This document shows, piece by piece, positions 40,135 to 50,821 of a stretch of DNA of 64,000 bases. This DNA comes from Falcatimonas sp. MSJ-15 (GTDB lineage: Bacteria > Bacillota > Clostridia > Lachnospirales > Lachnospiraceae). Numbering within the stretch: the first letter of the stretch is position 1; each line of letters starts with the position of its first letter. The position numbers were made by a program, and so were the translations under genes. The notes under the pieces are model-generated. The model ran no database searches, was not told the DNA's origin, and was given only the letters and a program-made list of their open reading frames with translations. Location: contig NZ_JAHLQC010000005.1 of NCBI RefSeq assembly GCF_018918265.1, positions 124,001 to 188,000 of the forward strand, read 5' to 3'.

Positions 40135-40851
40135 TTATTCAAAAAGAAATTCGATAAGTTTAACAGCATTATCAGCATGAGGAGTATTAGCAGCTACACT
40201 GATAACCGGTTCATCAAGTGTTATATGGCATTTATCTATAATATCAAGTCCACTTATATCTATTCCGGCAACAATAGTTGAACCATCTTCTAATGTTACA
40301 GTATATAATCTGTCTTTGTGCTCATTTAAGAAATCTTCTGGCAATAATGTGCTAAGATCCAAGTAAGTCTCTGATGGTGCACAAAAATCGACGATAGATT
40401 TATTAGATATTATTGTATCGATTGAAGCATCAGCGATAAGTGCCATGAACTTATATACAGCCTGTGTATCATATTCATTATATCTTTCGAGTGTGAATGT
40501 AAGCGTTGAGTCAACGACAACACGATCATTAATACCATCAATGCCTGCATATTTGGCAAAATCATCAACAAGATATCCTGTACTCTCGTAAGATATTGAA
40601 TTATCAACAAGATAGACATTGACATAAGTATTATAATCATTATGTTTAATTGAAGATGTTATGCCTACAACGAGTAGAACAACAATGAGAATTGCTATGA
40701 AATAATACTTATAGTACTCAACGATATATGAGATCTTTTCACCAAATGTCATCTCTTTAAGTTTGGCACCTTCATTTTTCCAGTAATTTTTAAATTTGTG
40801 AGATGAATTGTCCACCTCTTTTTTTTCATCCTTCATTATAAAATCCTCCAT
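40135..40851 (-). CDS. Hypothetical single-TM membrane protein
   Basis: YYFIAILIVVLLVVGITSS TM helix; extracellular-like C-terminal domain. Confidence 0.6.
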   Translation of the reverse strand: MEDFIMKDEKKEVDNSSHKFKNYWKNEGAKLKEMTFGEKISYIVEYYKYYFIAILIVVLLVVGITSSIKHNDYNTYVNVYLVDNSISYESTGYLVDDFAKYAGIDGINDRVVVDSTLTFTLERYNEYDTQAVYKFMALIADASIDTIISNKSIVDFCAPSETYLDLSTLLPEDFLNEHKDRLYTVTLEDGSTIVAGIDISGLDIIDKCHITLDEPVISVAANTPHADNAVKLIEFLFE

Positions 40852-40981
40852 AAACCAAGATATAATTATGATATCTTAGAGTGAATCTGTCGTAGTAATC
40901 TTAATATGTGATAATATACTAGTAGAACATCAAAAAGATATCATATTAACAGCAAATATGATATATATCATAGCGTCAACT

Positions 40982-41186
40982 CCCCATCACCTAAAGATAA
41001 TGGGTTTCTAAGAAGCTACACTCCTATTTAAGAAATATTATTTCTCCTATCGTTAAATTTAGAGACTCAACTATGTACCTATTATACTATATATCTTACC
41101 AAAAGCAATGTTTTTACTAAAATATATGCTTTTGCCGCTTACATTCCACCACCTAAAGGTAATGGGTTTTACGCTCTAGCTTATAA
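40982..41186. mobile_element. IS200/IS605-like remnant/MITE (palindrome-associated)
   Basis: Two same-direction copies of CACCTAAAG(A/G)TAATGGGTTT at 40988-41007 and 41150-41169; GTTTTACGCTCTAGCTTATAA recurs as exact reverse complement at 56603-56623. Confidence 0.45.
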
Positions 41187-41368
41187 AAAATGTATTTATG
41201 AAAATTTAATAAAATTTGTATGATTATTTGCATTTTTATTATATATCCTATATAATTGAAAGAAGTTAGGGTCATAAGCTAAAGAGTCTTATCGTGCAGG
41301 CACGAGAGTTTTCAGAACTTTTGCCCTGGGTATCATTGAATTATAAAAAAGGAGAGCGAGAGTTTAGC

Positions 41369-42247
41369 ATGAGTAGTATTTTTAATTTGGATGGCCCTTT
41401 TTTCAGATTTATGTCTAAAGTGGCAGATGTTATTATGCTGGGAATGATAGCTTTAGTATTCTGTATACCGGTTATTACGATTGTGCCAACAATTACAGCA
41501 GTGTATTACATAACATTAAAAACAGTAAGAGATGAAGAAGGCTATCTATGGAGAAGCTTTTGGAAATCATTTAAGATGAATTTTAAGCAGGGAGTAATAA
41601 TTGAACTTATATTTGCGGTTATTGCACTGGTACTTACAGTAGATATAAAATATTTTTATAATACAGGAATTGTACAGGGAAATGATATATATAGAATTCT
41701 CTTTGCAGTTATGCTCGGTGTAGCATTTATTGCTGTTATAACTTTGTTATATGTATTTCCTGTTCTTGCAAAGTTTGAGAATACTATAAAAGGAATTTTA
41801 CGCAATTCAATGTTTATGGCAGTAAGACATCTTCCTGCTACAATCGGAGTAATTGCAATAACACTTATTGCAGGGTTTGCAGTATATATGATTCCACCAC
41901 TTATGCTATTTATGATAGCTATATGGGCATTTGCTAACTCATATATATTTGTAAAGATTTTTGATAATTATATTAAGAATGATGATAAAGATCCGGATGA
42001 TTTTGAGATAACTAAGAGTGATGAAACTGATAGTGAAGAACTAGAAGAGAAAAAGGAAACTCCTAGTATAGAAGATGATTCAGATGATATGAATACTGAT
42101 AGAAATGATGACGAAAAACGAGGTAAATCAGATGATAACACAGATGTTAATGAAGAAACTCATGGCGAAGAGTTAACTGATGCAGATAGTGAAAAAGATT
42201 CTGATAAAGAAGATGGAATTGAAGTTACAGGTGAAGTAACACAGTAG
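41369..42247 (+). CDS. DUF624/YesL family membrane protein with long acidic tail
   Basis: FNLDGPFFRFMSKVADVIMLGMIALVFCIPVITIVPTITAVYYI; D/E-rich C-terminus. Confidence 0.75.
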   Translation: MSSIFNLDGPFFRFMSKVADVIMLGMIALVFCIPVITIVPTITAVYYITLKTVRDEEGYLWRSFWKSFKMNFKQGVIIELIFAVIALVLTVDIKYFYNTGIVQGNDIYRILFAVMLGVAFIAVITLLYVFPVLAKFENTIKGILRNSMFMAVRHLPATIGVIAITLIAGFAVYMIPPLMLFMIAIWAFANSYIFVKIFDNYIKNDDKDPDDFEITKSDETDSEELEEKKETPSIEDDSDDMNTDRNDDEKRGKSDDNTDVNEETHGEELTDADSEKDSDKEDGIEVTGEVTQ

Positions 42248-42509
42248 TATATAATAAAAATTCAAAGTATTAAAGATATTCCGAGTGTGATTCTGGCGAG
42301 GAATATAATAGTATATAATAAAAGGATTATGACAGGTATAAGATGTCTGTCATAATCCTTTTTTTTACTTGATATTAATAATTATTACATTGTTTTATAA
42401 TGTAATAATTATTAATATTATTGTAGATTTGTAGATTTGCATATTTACGCTCTATATGTAACTGTTCGCTACCTCTTTGGATAAACGATATAAAAGTTAC
42501 GATTTATCA

Positions 42510-43694
42510 TTATATAACAATGTTTCTCCTGCTTGCATCATTAAACATATTAACAAAGTTAAGATGTAAAGTTACTGCATCTATAAGAACTCTTTCGTCA
42601 AAGTCGAACTTACAATGATGATTAGGATAATTCTCTTTATCATTAAAACCACCGCCGGCAAATGCGAATATACCTGGAAGAATAGCCTGATAACTTGAAA
42701 AGTCTTCACCAAGCATTAATGGTGGTGTGTCTTTTAGTGTAAAATCAAGTTTCTGATTGTTAAGATAGTTGACAAAGTGTTCAGTAAGATTATCAGGATT
42801 GATTACAGCCGGATGAAGAGCAAGACCATAGTTAACAGTAGCTTTTGCATTATATGTCTGACTTATTGATGAAGCAATATTTTCAATTCTCTGTTTTATA
42901 AGTTGTGCATCTTCTTCATAGAATGTTCTTACAGTTCCACTAAGAGAAGCATTCTCAGCGATGACATTGTATTGTGTTCCGGCAGTCATCTTACCTACTG
43001 TTACAACAGCATTGTGAACAGGATCTACATTACGGCTTACAATAGTTTGCAGAGCAAGAAGCATATTAGCTGCTACAATGGCAGTATCAACGCATTGATG
43101 AGGTTTGGCTGCATGCCCGCCTTTGCCTTTTATATTGATTTCAAAGCGATCAGTTATTGCCATTCTTGGACCTTTAGTAACAGATACAGTTCCATAAGGA
43201 ATATCACTGAATATATGGATGCCAAAGATTGCTTTTACATTTTCTAATAGTCCGCTTTCAATAGCAAGTTTTGCACCCATGCAGTTTTCTTCAGCAGGCT
43301 GAAAGAGAAGAAGAATAGTTATATTAAGTTCCTGTTCATGTTTTTTTAGAATCTTAGCAGCACCAAGAAGTGCAGCTGTATGACCGTCATGTCCACAGCC
43401 ATGCATATAACCTTCTTTTTTTGACTTGTATTCACATTCATTCATCTCGGTTACATTAAGTGCGTCTAAGTCAGCTCTTAATGCAATCTCATAATCTGAT
43501 TTGCCTATATAACCGACAACACCTGTGTTACCAAATTCCTTAAAAGGAATATTAAGAGATGAAAGTTCTTCTTTGATTTTTGCAGATGTGTTATATTCAT
43601 TTAATGCAGTTTCGGGATACATATGAAAGTATCTTCTAAGAGAAACTACATAATCTTTGACAGTTTTTATATCATCATCAAAATTTATATTCAT
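42510..43694 (-). CDS. M20 family amidohydrolase
   Basis: LRRYFHMYPETALNEYNTS, GYMHGCGHDGHTAALLG, PLMLGEDFSSY. Confidence 0.9.
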   Translation of the reverse strand: MNINFDDDIKTVKDYVVSLRRYFHMYPETALNEYNTSAKIKEELSSLNIPFKEFGNTGVVGYIGKSDYEIALRADLDALNVTEMNECEYKSKKEGYMHGCGHDGHTAALLGAAKILKKHEQELNITILLLFQPAEENCMGAKLAIESGLLENVKAIFGIHIFSDIPYGTVSVTKGPRMAITDRFEINIKGKGGHAAKPHQCVDTAIVAANMLLALQTIVSRNVDPVHNAVVTVGKMTAGTQYNVIAENASLSGTVRTFYEEDAQLIKQRIENIASSISQTYNAKATVNYGLALHPAVINPDNLTEHFVNYLNNQKLDFTLKDTPPLMLGEDFSSYQAILPGIFAFAGGGFNDKENYPNHHCKFDFDERVLIDAVTLHLNFVNMFNDASRRNIVI

Positions 43695-43921
43695 GAAAAT
43701 TGACCTCCATAGGTAAAAAAAATTTGCTTTGCATATAATTATAAAAAATATGCGTGTAAAAAGCAATATTTTTGTCGGAATTACAAGAAAACTTAAAAGT
43801 GCACAAAAAGTGTAGTACCAAAGTATTAGTCCTTGTGCAGAAATTGGGTACTAAAAAACTATATACTAAGAAACGGTTTTTACATATAATGTATCTATAT
43901 TAAATAGCGGAGGTAAGTTTT

Positions 43922-46318
43922 GTGAAGAAATCTATTAAGAAACTTCTTTGTGTAGCATTATGTGCGGTTACAGCAGTAACATCAGTATTCGTATATAATA
44001 ATAACAAAGATGTACAAGCATCATCATCATCCTGGAATTTTAAGAGCAATAATTTTAAAAATCTGGGAACAATCTCATCTACAAAGACAGTTGATGGTCT
44101 AGGTCTTATAGCAACAAGCTCTAAGAAGATGAGTGTAAAAACAGAAAATGCTACAGTAAGTGGAACTAAATATACTTATGCACTTGCATTAGGTGGAACA
44201 GGTTCAACATCTTACAGAGCAGTAAAAGTACCAGTATCAGGAGCTTCAACTCTTAAAGTTGTATTAGCAAGTTCAGGTTCAAGTACTCGTAATCTTGTAG
44301 TAGCAGATTCAAATGGTAAAAAGTTAACTACTCTCTCTGCAACTAAGAGTGCAGCTTTACAGAGCTATTCATACAAGGGAAGTGCCGGTTCTCTATATTT
44401 ATATTCAGCAGGAAGCGGAATTGATATATTTAAGATACAGGTAGATACTGCATCAGGTTCAAGCAGTTCATCAAGTAACTCAGGTTCAAGTAGTTCAAAT
44501 TCAGGCAGTTCATCAAACTCATCAACAACAGTTACTAAATATGCCAATATCTCAGATGGTTGGTATTATATTAAGAATATCAACAGTCAGAAGTACCTTC
44601 AGGTAGCTGGTAACAGTGGTAAAGATGGTGCTAATGTAGAGCAGGGAACAGGAACAGGTGTAGCAGGTCAGAAATGGTATGTTACTAACAAAGGTAATGG
44701 TTACTTCACATTAAAGAATGGAACAGGATATATGCTTGATGTACCAAATGGTGAGAACAACGATGGTACTAATATCCAGGTATGGAGTAATAATAACTTA
44801 GATCCACAGTTATTCAAAGCGGTAAGTGCTAAAAATGGTTATGGTATTTTAACAAAAGTTAGTGGAGATAAAAAGTCACTTGATGTATATAACTTCTCAA
44901 CAGAAGATGGTGGTAATGTATGTCAGTGGACATATTATGAGAATACTTGTCAGGTATGGGGCTTTGAAGCAACAACAGAACCAGGTTCAAGTTCATCAGG
45001 AAGCAACAGCGGAAGCAGTTCATCAGGTTCATCAGGAAGTAACAGCGGAAGCAGTTCTTCAGGTTCAAGTTCATCAACTAATACATCAGATGGTACAGTA
45101 GTAACATCATATAGCGCACTTGTAAGCGCAATTTCAAAAGCTGAAAAAGCTGGCGGCGGTAAGATCTATGTTCAGGGTACAACACTTGATTGTACAGCAC
45201 AGATTGCATTAGAAAAATCAAATGCAAATGTACAGATTATTGGTGTACCTAACAGTGATGGTTCATATCCTGTACTTGACTTTAAGTCATTTAGAGATAA
45301 TTATATTGGTAAGAGTACATCAGATGGTCAGGTTGGTGTAAGAATTACAGGTAGCAAATATACAATTAAGAATTTAATTATCCAGAAAGCTCCAGATAAT
45401 GGTATTCAGATTAAAGGTAAATCAGCTGGAGATAATGCAATTACAAACTGTATCGTAAGATATAACAACGATGCCGGTGTTCAGATTACTGGCGGAGCAT
45501 ATAACAATGCAATCAACTTCGTATATAGTTATAGAAACTGTGACGTATATACAATCGGTGGTAATGCTGATGGTTTTGCACCTAAGCTTGCTGCAGGTAA
45601 GAATAATACATTCTATGGATGTTATGCATGGGATAACTCAGATGATGGTTGGGATTCATATGATAAGAAAGATGGTCTTACATATAACTTAACATATACA
45701 GAATGTGCATGTTGGAATAATGGTAATCCAGACGTATTCACAGGTAAATATGATTATGACAACGGTAACGCACTTGACACAGATTTATTACTTGTAGAAC
45801 TTATTATGAAGAAAGATTCTAACTTTGCTAATAATTACAAGAATGGTAAATTCTCATTACCATCAGGTAACTTTATAGCAACAAGTAATGGAACACTCTC
45901 ATTATCAGCATGGACAGGTTCTTCATACGAAGGTAACCCTAATGGTTTCAAATATGGTTCAGTTAATACAACAAAAGACTGTGTAAGAACAGTAACTCAT
46001 TGTTTAGCATTTGGACATAAGAACAAAGGTTTTGATAACAATAACAGTTCAGTAACAGCTTCATTTGATGGATGTGTAGCATTTGATAATGGATATAACT
46101 ACTATATCCAGCCATTTACAATTACAAAATTCAACAATATCAATGGTTTCTTAGGAAAATCATCTGATAAATTACCAAGTGGAATCAAAGTTTCAACACC
46201 AGGTTCATCAACACAGTCTTCAATCAGAAGTACTGTAAATAGCACAGTAAATACTATTACATCAAATTGTGATAAGAATATTATTCCTGGAGAAGTTTAC
46301 TTTAACATCTACAACTAA
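43922..46318 (+). CDS. Secreted pectate lyase (PL9-like beta-helix) with ricin-type lectin domain; GTG start
   Basis: Signal peptide; lectin repeats QKWYVTNKGNGYFTLKNGTGYMLDV; GNADGFAPKLAAGKNNTFYGCYAWDNSDDGWDSYDK. Confidence 0.85.
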   Translation: MKKSIKKLLCVALCAVTAVTSVFVYNNNKDVQASSSSWNFKSNNFKNLGTISSTKTVDGLGLIATSSKKMSVKTENATVSGTKYTYALALGGTGSTSYRAVKVPVSGASTLKVVLASSGSSTRNLVVADSNGKKLTTLSATKSAALQSYSYKGSAGSLYLYSAGSGIDIFKIQVDTASGSSSSSSNSGSSSSNSGSSSNSSTTVTKYANISDGWYYIKNINSQKYLQVAGNSGKDGANVEQGTGTGVAGQKWYVTNKGNGYFTLKNGTGYMLDVPNGENNDGTNIQVWSNNNLDPQLFKAVSAKNGYGILTKVSGDKKSLDVYNFSTEDGGNVCQWTYYENTCQVWGFEATTEPGSSSSGSNSGSSSSGSSGSNSGSSSSGSSSSTNTSDGTVVTSYSALVSAISKAEKAGGGKIYVQGTTLDCTAQIALEKSNANVQIIGVPNSDGSYPVLDFKSFRDNYIGKSTSDGQVGVRITGSKYTIKNLIIQKAPDNGIQIKGKSAGDNAITNCIVRYNNDAGVQITGGAYNNAINFVYSYRNCDVYTIGGNADGFAPKLAAGKNNTFYGCYAWDNSDDGWDSYDKKDGLTYNLTYTECACWNNGNPDVFTGKYDYDNGNALDTDLLLVELIMKKDSNFANNYKNGKFSLPSGNFIATSNGTLSLSAWTGSSYEGNPNGFKYGSVNTTKDCVRTVTHCLAFGHKNKGFDNNNSSVTASFDGCVAFDNGYNYYIQPFTITKFNNINGFLGKSSDKLPSGIKVSTPGSSTQSSIRSTVNSTVNTITSNCDKNIIPGEVYFNIYN

Positions 46319-46640
46319 TAGTTAATAAAACTTGTAGAAGACAAGACAGATAATTAAAATTGAATTGATTTAATGAGTATTGATTTAAAATATGTATAAT
46401 TAAGAGCAGATATGCTATATGGTATATCTGCTCTTTGTGTTATAAATTAGTGGCACCTTCCCACACTTTTTGCTTGAGGATTTTTTTCTTGATTACTATA
46501 TTTTATACTTATTTTATAGTCTAGTTATATTTTGTCTGATATAATATTACTGTATGGCTTTAATTAATTATGCCATATTATTAAAAAAAGAACCTGTAAT
46601 GACAGGAGATTTTTCAGATTACAACACAGGAGGTTTTTAC

Positions 46641-47282
46641 ATGTTACCAGAGAATTTGACACCAGAAGAAGCGGCTGAAAAAGCCAGTGAATATCAAAAA
46701 CAGACCATGATATTCTGTATAGGAATGCTTTTTATTGCATTCGATTATTTTGTAAAAATAGGATCTTTTAATTTTGACTTGTTAACAGATCTTATCGGCT
46801 ATGGATTAGTCTTTTCAACAATTAAAAAATTCCCTACGAGAAACAATTTATTCAAGAAACTTACCAAGTTTACAATAATTGGTCTGATTACATATATTGG
46901 TCAGGAGATACTTATCAATGTCAATATAGGTATGTTTCATTATGCAATATATGGAATACTATCAGCAGTTGGAACTATGGCATTTATGTATCTTGGATTC
47001 TATATGATGGAAGGCATGATGCTTGAAGCTAAGATTAACAGAGCTTTAAAGAATATGCAGAATATGAGAGGTTCAGCTGTTATATTCGCAATAGTTGTTC
47101 TTGCTAATTTTATTGATTATCTTATCGGTGATAAATTTGCTTCTATCTTATATCCTGTAATGCTTGCAGGAACAGTATATTTTCTTCTTACATTATATAA
47201 CTGTAGCAAGACAGCATATATATTAGAAGACAGACCATCTTATACAAGTAAAAAAGAAGAGATCGAAAATTTGAAAAAATAA
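46641..47282 (+). CDS. Multi-TM membrane protein, function unknown
   Basis: GGAGG RBS before ATG 46641; several TM helices. Confidence 0.65.
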   Translation: MLPENLTPEEAAEKASEYQKQTMIFCIGMLFIAFDYFVKIGSFNFDLLTDLIGYGLVFSTIKKFPTRNNLFKKLTKFTIIGLITYIGQEILINVNIGMFHYAIYGILSAVGTMAFMYLGFYMMEGMMLEAKINRALKNMQNMRGSAVIFAIVVLANFIDYLIGDKFASILYPVMLAGTVYFLLTLYNCSKTAYILEDRPSYTSKKEEIENLKK

Positions 47283-47375
47283 AAAAATAAGAAAAAAGTG
47301 TTGATGTATATCTGAATATAGTATACAATATACAAGACAATAGAATAATGAGAAGTAGAAGAAAGAGGAGAATAC

Positions 47376-48935
47376 ATGAAAAAAGCTAATTTTAATTTGA
47401 AAAAGAGCCTTTTAATGTTAATCACATTAACACTAACTGTTGCACTGTGCGCATGTGCAGGTGACAAGAACAATGACAATGAAGGAACATCTTCTGACGT
47501 AACTTCTCAGGCAGAACCTGTATATGGAGGTTCTGTAGTAGTAGGTGTACAACAGGAATTTGACAGTCTTGACCCACATTTAGCAACAGCGGCAGGAACT
47601 AAAGAAGTGTTGTTCAACATTTTTGAAGGCCTTGTTAAGGCAGATGCAGACGGAAATGTAGTTCCGGCGGTAGCAAGTAAATATGAGATATCAGATGATT
47701 TCTTAACTTACACATTTACATTAAGAGACGGTGTAAAGTTTCATAATGGCAATGCTGTTACTGCAGAAGATGTAAAATATTCACTTGAAAGATGTGCTGG
47801 TATATTAGATGGAACGCCATTAATAAAAGCACTAAGTGTAATTAAAGAGGTTAATATTGTGGACCAGTCAACAGTTGATGTTGTTCTTAAACAACCTGAT
47901 ACTGAATTAATCAGCTATTTAACAGCAGCGATTATTCCAGCAGGTTATGATGAACAGGCAACAGCACCTGTAGGAACTGGTCCTTTTAAATTTGTGTCAT
48001 ATACACCACAGGAAGGTCTTGTTGTAGAGAAGAACGAAGACTACTATGTGGAAGGAATTCCATACCTTGATGAAGTAACATTTAAGATATGTTCGGATTC
48101 AGATGCAGCTATGCTTGAATTAAAAGGCGGAACAATTGATGTTTTTTCACATTTAACATCAGAACAGGCTAACGAACTTTCAACAGATTTTAATATTGAA
48201 TCTAATGGACAGAACCTTGTGCAGGGACTTTTTCTTAATAATGCAGAAGCTCCATTTGATAATGAAGATGTGAGAAAAGCTGTGAATTATGCAATATCTA
48301 ATGAAGAGATTATAAGCTTTGTATCAGGTGATGAAGGATATGCTCTAGGCTCATGTATGACACCTGGATTATCAGATTATTATGAAGATCTTAGTGATGC
48401 ATATAAACAGGATATAGGTAAAGCTAAAGAACTTCTTGCAAAAGCAGGTTATCCGGATGGATTTGATATGACAATTACTGTGCCGGCAAGTTATCAGTTC
48501 CACATGGATACAGCACAGATAATTGTAGAACAGTTAAAAGCTGTTGGAATTAATGCAACAATTGAACCTATTGAATGGAGTGCATGGTTATCTGATGTAT
48601 ATACAGATAGAAAGTTCCAGTCAACAGTAATTGGTCTTGCAGGACAGCTTGCACCAGGATATCTTATAGCAAGATTCGAGACAAATGCACATAATAACTT
48701 TATTAATTTCTCAGATGCAGAGTTTGATGAAGTATGTGCAAAAGTATCTACAACAACAGATCAGAAAGTGAAGATTGAGAATTACAAACGTATGCAGGAG
48801 ATTCTATCAGAAAAAGCTGCATCAGTATTTATTCAGGATCCACCACTTTTAGTTGCCATTAATAAGAAGCTTGCAGGATATAAAGCATATCCTATATATG
48901 TAACAGATATGGCATCATTATATTTTACTGAGTAA
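47376..48935 (+). CDS. oppA: ABC peptide transporter substrate-binding lipoprotein
   Basis: Lipobox LCACAG; SBP family 5 pattern YTFTLRDGVKFHNGNAVTAEDVKYSLER. Confidence 0.9.
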   Translation: MKKANFNLKKSLLMLITLTLTVALCACAGDKNNDNEGTSSDVTSQAEPVYGGSVVVGVQQEFDSLDPHLATAAGTKEVLFNIFEGLVKADADGNVVPAVASKYEISDDFLTYTFTLRDGVKFHNGNAVTAEDVKYSLERCAGILDGTPLIKALSVIKEVNIVDQSTVDVVLKQPDTELISYLTAAIIPAGYDEQATAPVGTGPFKFVSYTPQEGLVVEKNEDYYVEGIPYLDEVTFKICSDSDAAMLELKGGTIDVFSHLTSEQANELSTDFNIESNGQNLVQGLFLNNAEAPFDNEDVRKAVNYAISNEEIISFVSGDEGYALGSCMTPGLSDYYEDLSDAYKQDIGKAKELLAKAGYPDGFDMTITVPASYQFHMDTAQIIVEQLKAVGINATIEPIEWSAWLSDVYTDRKFQSTVIGLAGQLAPGYLIARFETNAHNNFINFSDAEFDEVCAKVSTTTDQKVKIENYKRMQEILSEKAASVFIQDPPLLVAINKKLAGYKAYPIYVTDMASLYFTE

Positions 48936-48943
48936 AGAAAGGA

Positions 48944-49906
48944 GTGATTTCCGTGAAATTTTATCTAAAAAAAATATTTACACTCATTATTACATTGTTC
49001 ATTATTTCGGGAATCACATTTTTTGTATTTGAGATAATACCCGGAGACAGAGTCCTTAATGTGTTAGGAACAGATGCGACACCTGAGATGGTAGAAGCGA
49101 TGCGAGAAGAACTTGGACTTAACAGACCGGTAACAGTAAGATATGCCGATTGGCTTAAGGATGCTGTAAAGGGAGATTTTGGAACATCTTATAATTATTC
49201 AGTAGAAGTATCATCACTTTTAAAAGACAAGCTGCCAGTAACACTTACACTGGCAGCGATGTCTCTCATACTTATTATATTTATCTCTTTTCCACTTGGC
49301 ATATTATGGGCATCAGTTAAGAAACCGGGAGGGAGAAAAGATACAATAGTTGGAATACTGTCACAGATTATAATGTCAATTCCGTCATTTTTCCTGGGAA
49401 TAATTATTATATGGGTACTTGGAATTATACTTAAAGTGTTTGCACCAGGAGGATATATAAGCTATTCAAAAGACATGACAGGGTTTATAAAATATATGTT
49501 TTTCCCGGCTGTTACAATAGCTATATCAAAGAGCGCACAGGTTGTAAGATTCCTTCGTAATTCGCTTATCAAAGAGAAAAAAGCTGATTATGTAAGGACA
49601 GCATATAGTAAAGGTGCAACACCAAAGAAAGTTATGTATGGACATGTTCTTCGTAATGGAATGATTCCGGTAGTAACATTTCTTGGAACAATTGTTGCAG
49701 ATGTAATGGCTGGAAGTATAGTTGTTGAACAGGTATATTCAGTTCCGGGAATTGGACGCCTGCTTATTACATCCATATCAACAAGAGATTTTCCGGTTGT
49801 ACAGGCCATAATACTATATATAGTATTTATAATAATAATTGTGAACTTTGTGGTTGATATGTTGTATCAGTTATTAGATCCAAGAATATCGCAGGGACAT
49901 AGATGA
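48944..49906 (+). CDS. oppB: ABC peptide transporter permease
   Basis: FVFEIIPGDRVLNVLGTDATPEM; VRTAYSKGATPKKVMYGHVLRNGMIPV EAA motif. Confidence 0.9.
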   Translation: MISVKFYLKKIFTLIITLFIISGITFFVFEIIPGDRVLNVLGTDATPEMVEAMREELGLNRPVTVRYADWLKDAVKGDFGTSYNYSVEVSSLLKDKLPVTLTLAAMSLILIIFISFPLGILWASVKKPGGRKDTIVGILSQIIMSIPSFFLGIIIIWVLGIILKVFAPGGYISYSKDMTGFIKYMFFPAVTIAISKSAQVVRFLRNSLIKEKKADYVRTAYSKGATPKKVMYGHVLRNGMIPVVTFLGTIVADVMAGSIVVEQVYSVPGIGRLLITSISTRDFPVVQAIILYIVFIIIIVNFVVDMLYQLLDPRISQGHR

Positions 49907-50014
49907 TAACTTATATGTACAATATACAGATGTAGTGGTTAAGATACCAGAGAAAGTAATGATAACTTAAAATAACATATATGTATAATAGACAGATATG
50001 GGAGAATATAGAAT

Positions 50015-50821
50015 ATGCGTAAGAATAAAAAAATAGACAGTTTCATATTAGCAGGAGGTCTGATAATTGTTATACTGATGCTTCTTAGTTTAATAGGATT
50101 TTTTTATACACCGTATGAACCTAATAAGATGGATGCAGCATCTAAGTTCTTAGCACCATCATTAAAACACTTTATGGGAACAGATCATTTTGGAAGAGAT
50201 ATATTCTCAAGAGTTATGAAAGGGCTTGGAACAACAGCTACAGTAGGATTGTCAATTGTTGTGATAAGCGGTACGGCAGGAGCTATTCTTGGACTTTTAA
50301 CAGGATATTTTGGCGGTATTGCTGATGAGATAATAATGAGAATATGTGATATGATTAATGGTTTTCCGAGTATTCTGCTTGCACTTGTATTTATAAGTGT
50401 ATTAGGTTCTGGAATCACCAATGTAATATTAGCACTTGGAATTATATATATTCCCAGCTTTACAAGAATAGTGAGAAGTGAGACGATAAAATATCGTAAT
50501 TATGATTTTGTAAAATCAGCACGACTTATGGGTGTTGGAAGTATACGTATAATGTTTGTGCATATCTTCCCAAATATATTTTCAACATTCCTGGCATCAG
50601 TTACGGTAGGTATTAACAATGCTATACTTGCAGAAGCAGGAATGAGTTATCTTGGAATAGGTGTTAATCCACCGGCAGCAAGTCTTGGAAGCATGCTCTC
50701 AGATGCACAGGCATATCTTCAAAGTGCACCATGGTATGCTCTTGGACCGGGGCTTACAATTATATTAATGATACTTGGATTTAGTCTTTTAAGTGAAGGT
50801 ATAAGGAGAAGTTCATGTTAA
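50015..50821 (+). CDS. oppC: ABC peptide transporter permease
   Basis: MGTDHFGRDIFSRVMKG; EAA-type motif. Confidence 0.9.
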   Translation: MRKNKKIDSFILAGGLIIVILMLLSLIGFFYTPYEPNKMDAASKFLAPSLKHFMGTDHFGRDIFSRVMKGLGTTATVGLSIVVISGTAGAILGLLTGYFGGIADEIIMRICDMINGFPSILLALVFISVLGSGITNVILALGIIYIPSFTRIVRSETIKYRNYDFVKSARLMGVGSIRIMFVHIFPNIFSTFLASVTVGINNAILAEAGMSYLGIGVNPPAASLGSMLSDAQAYLQSAPWYALGPGLTIILMILGFSLLSEGIRRSSC

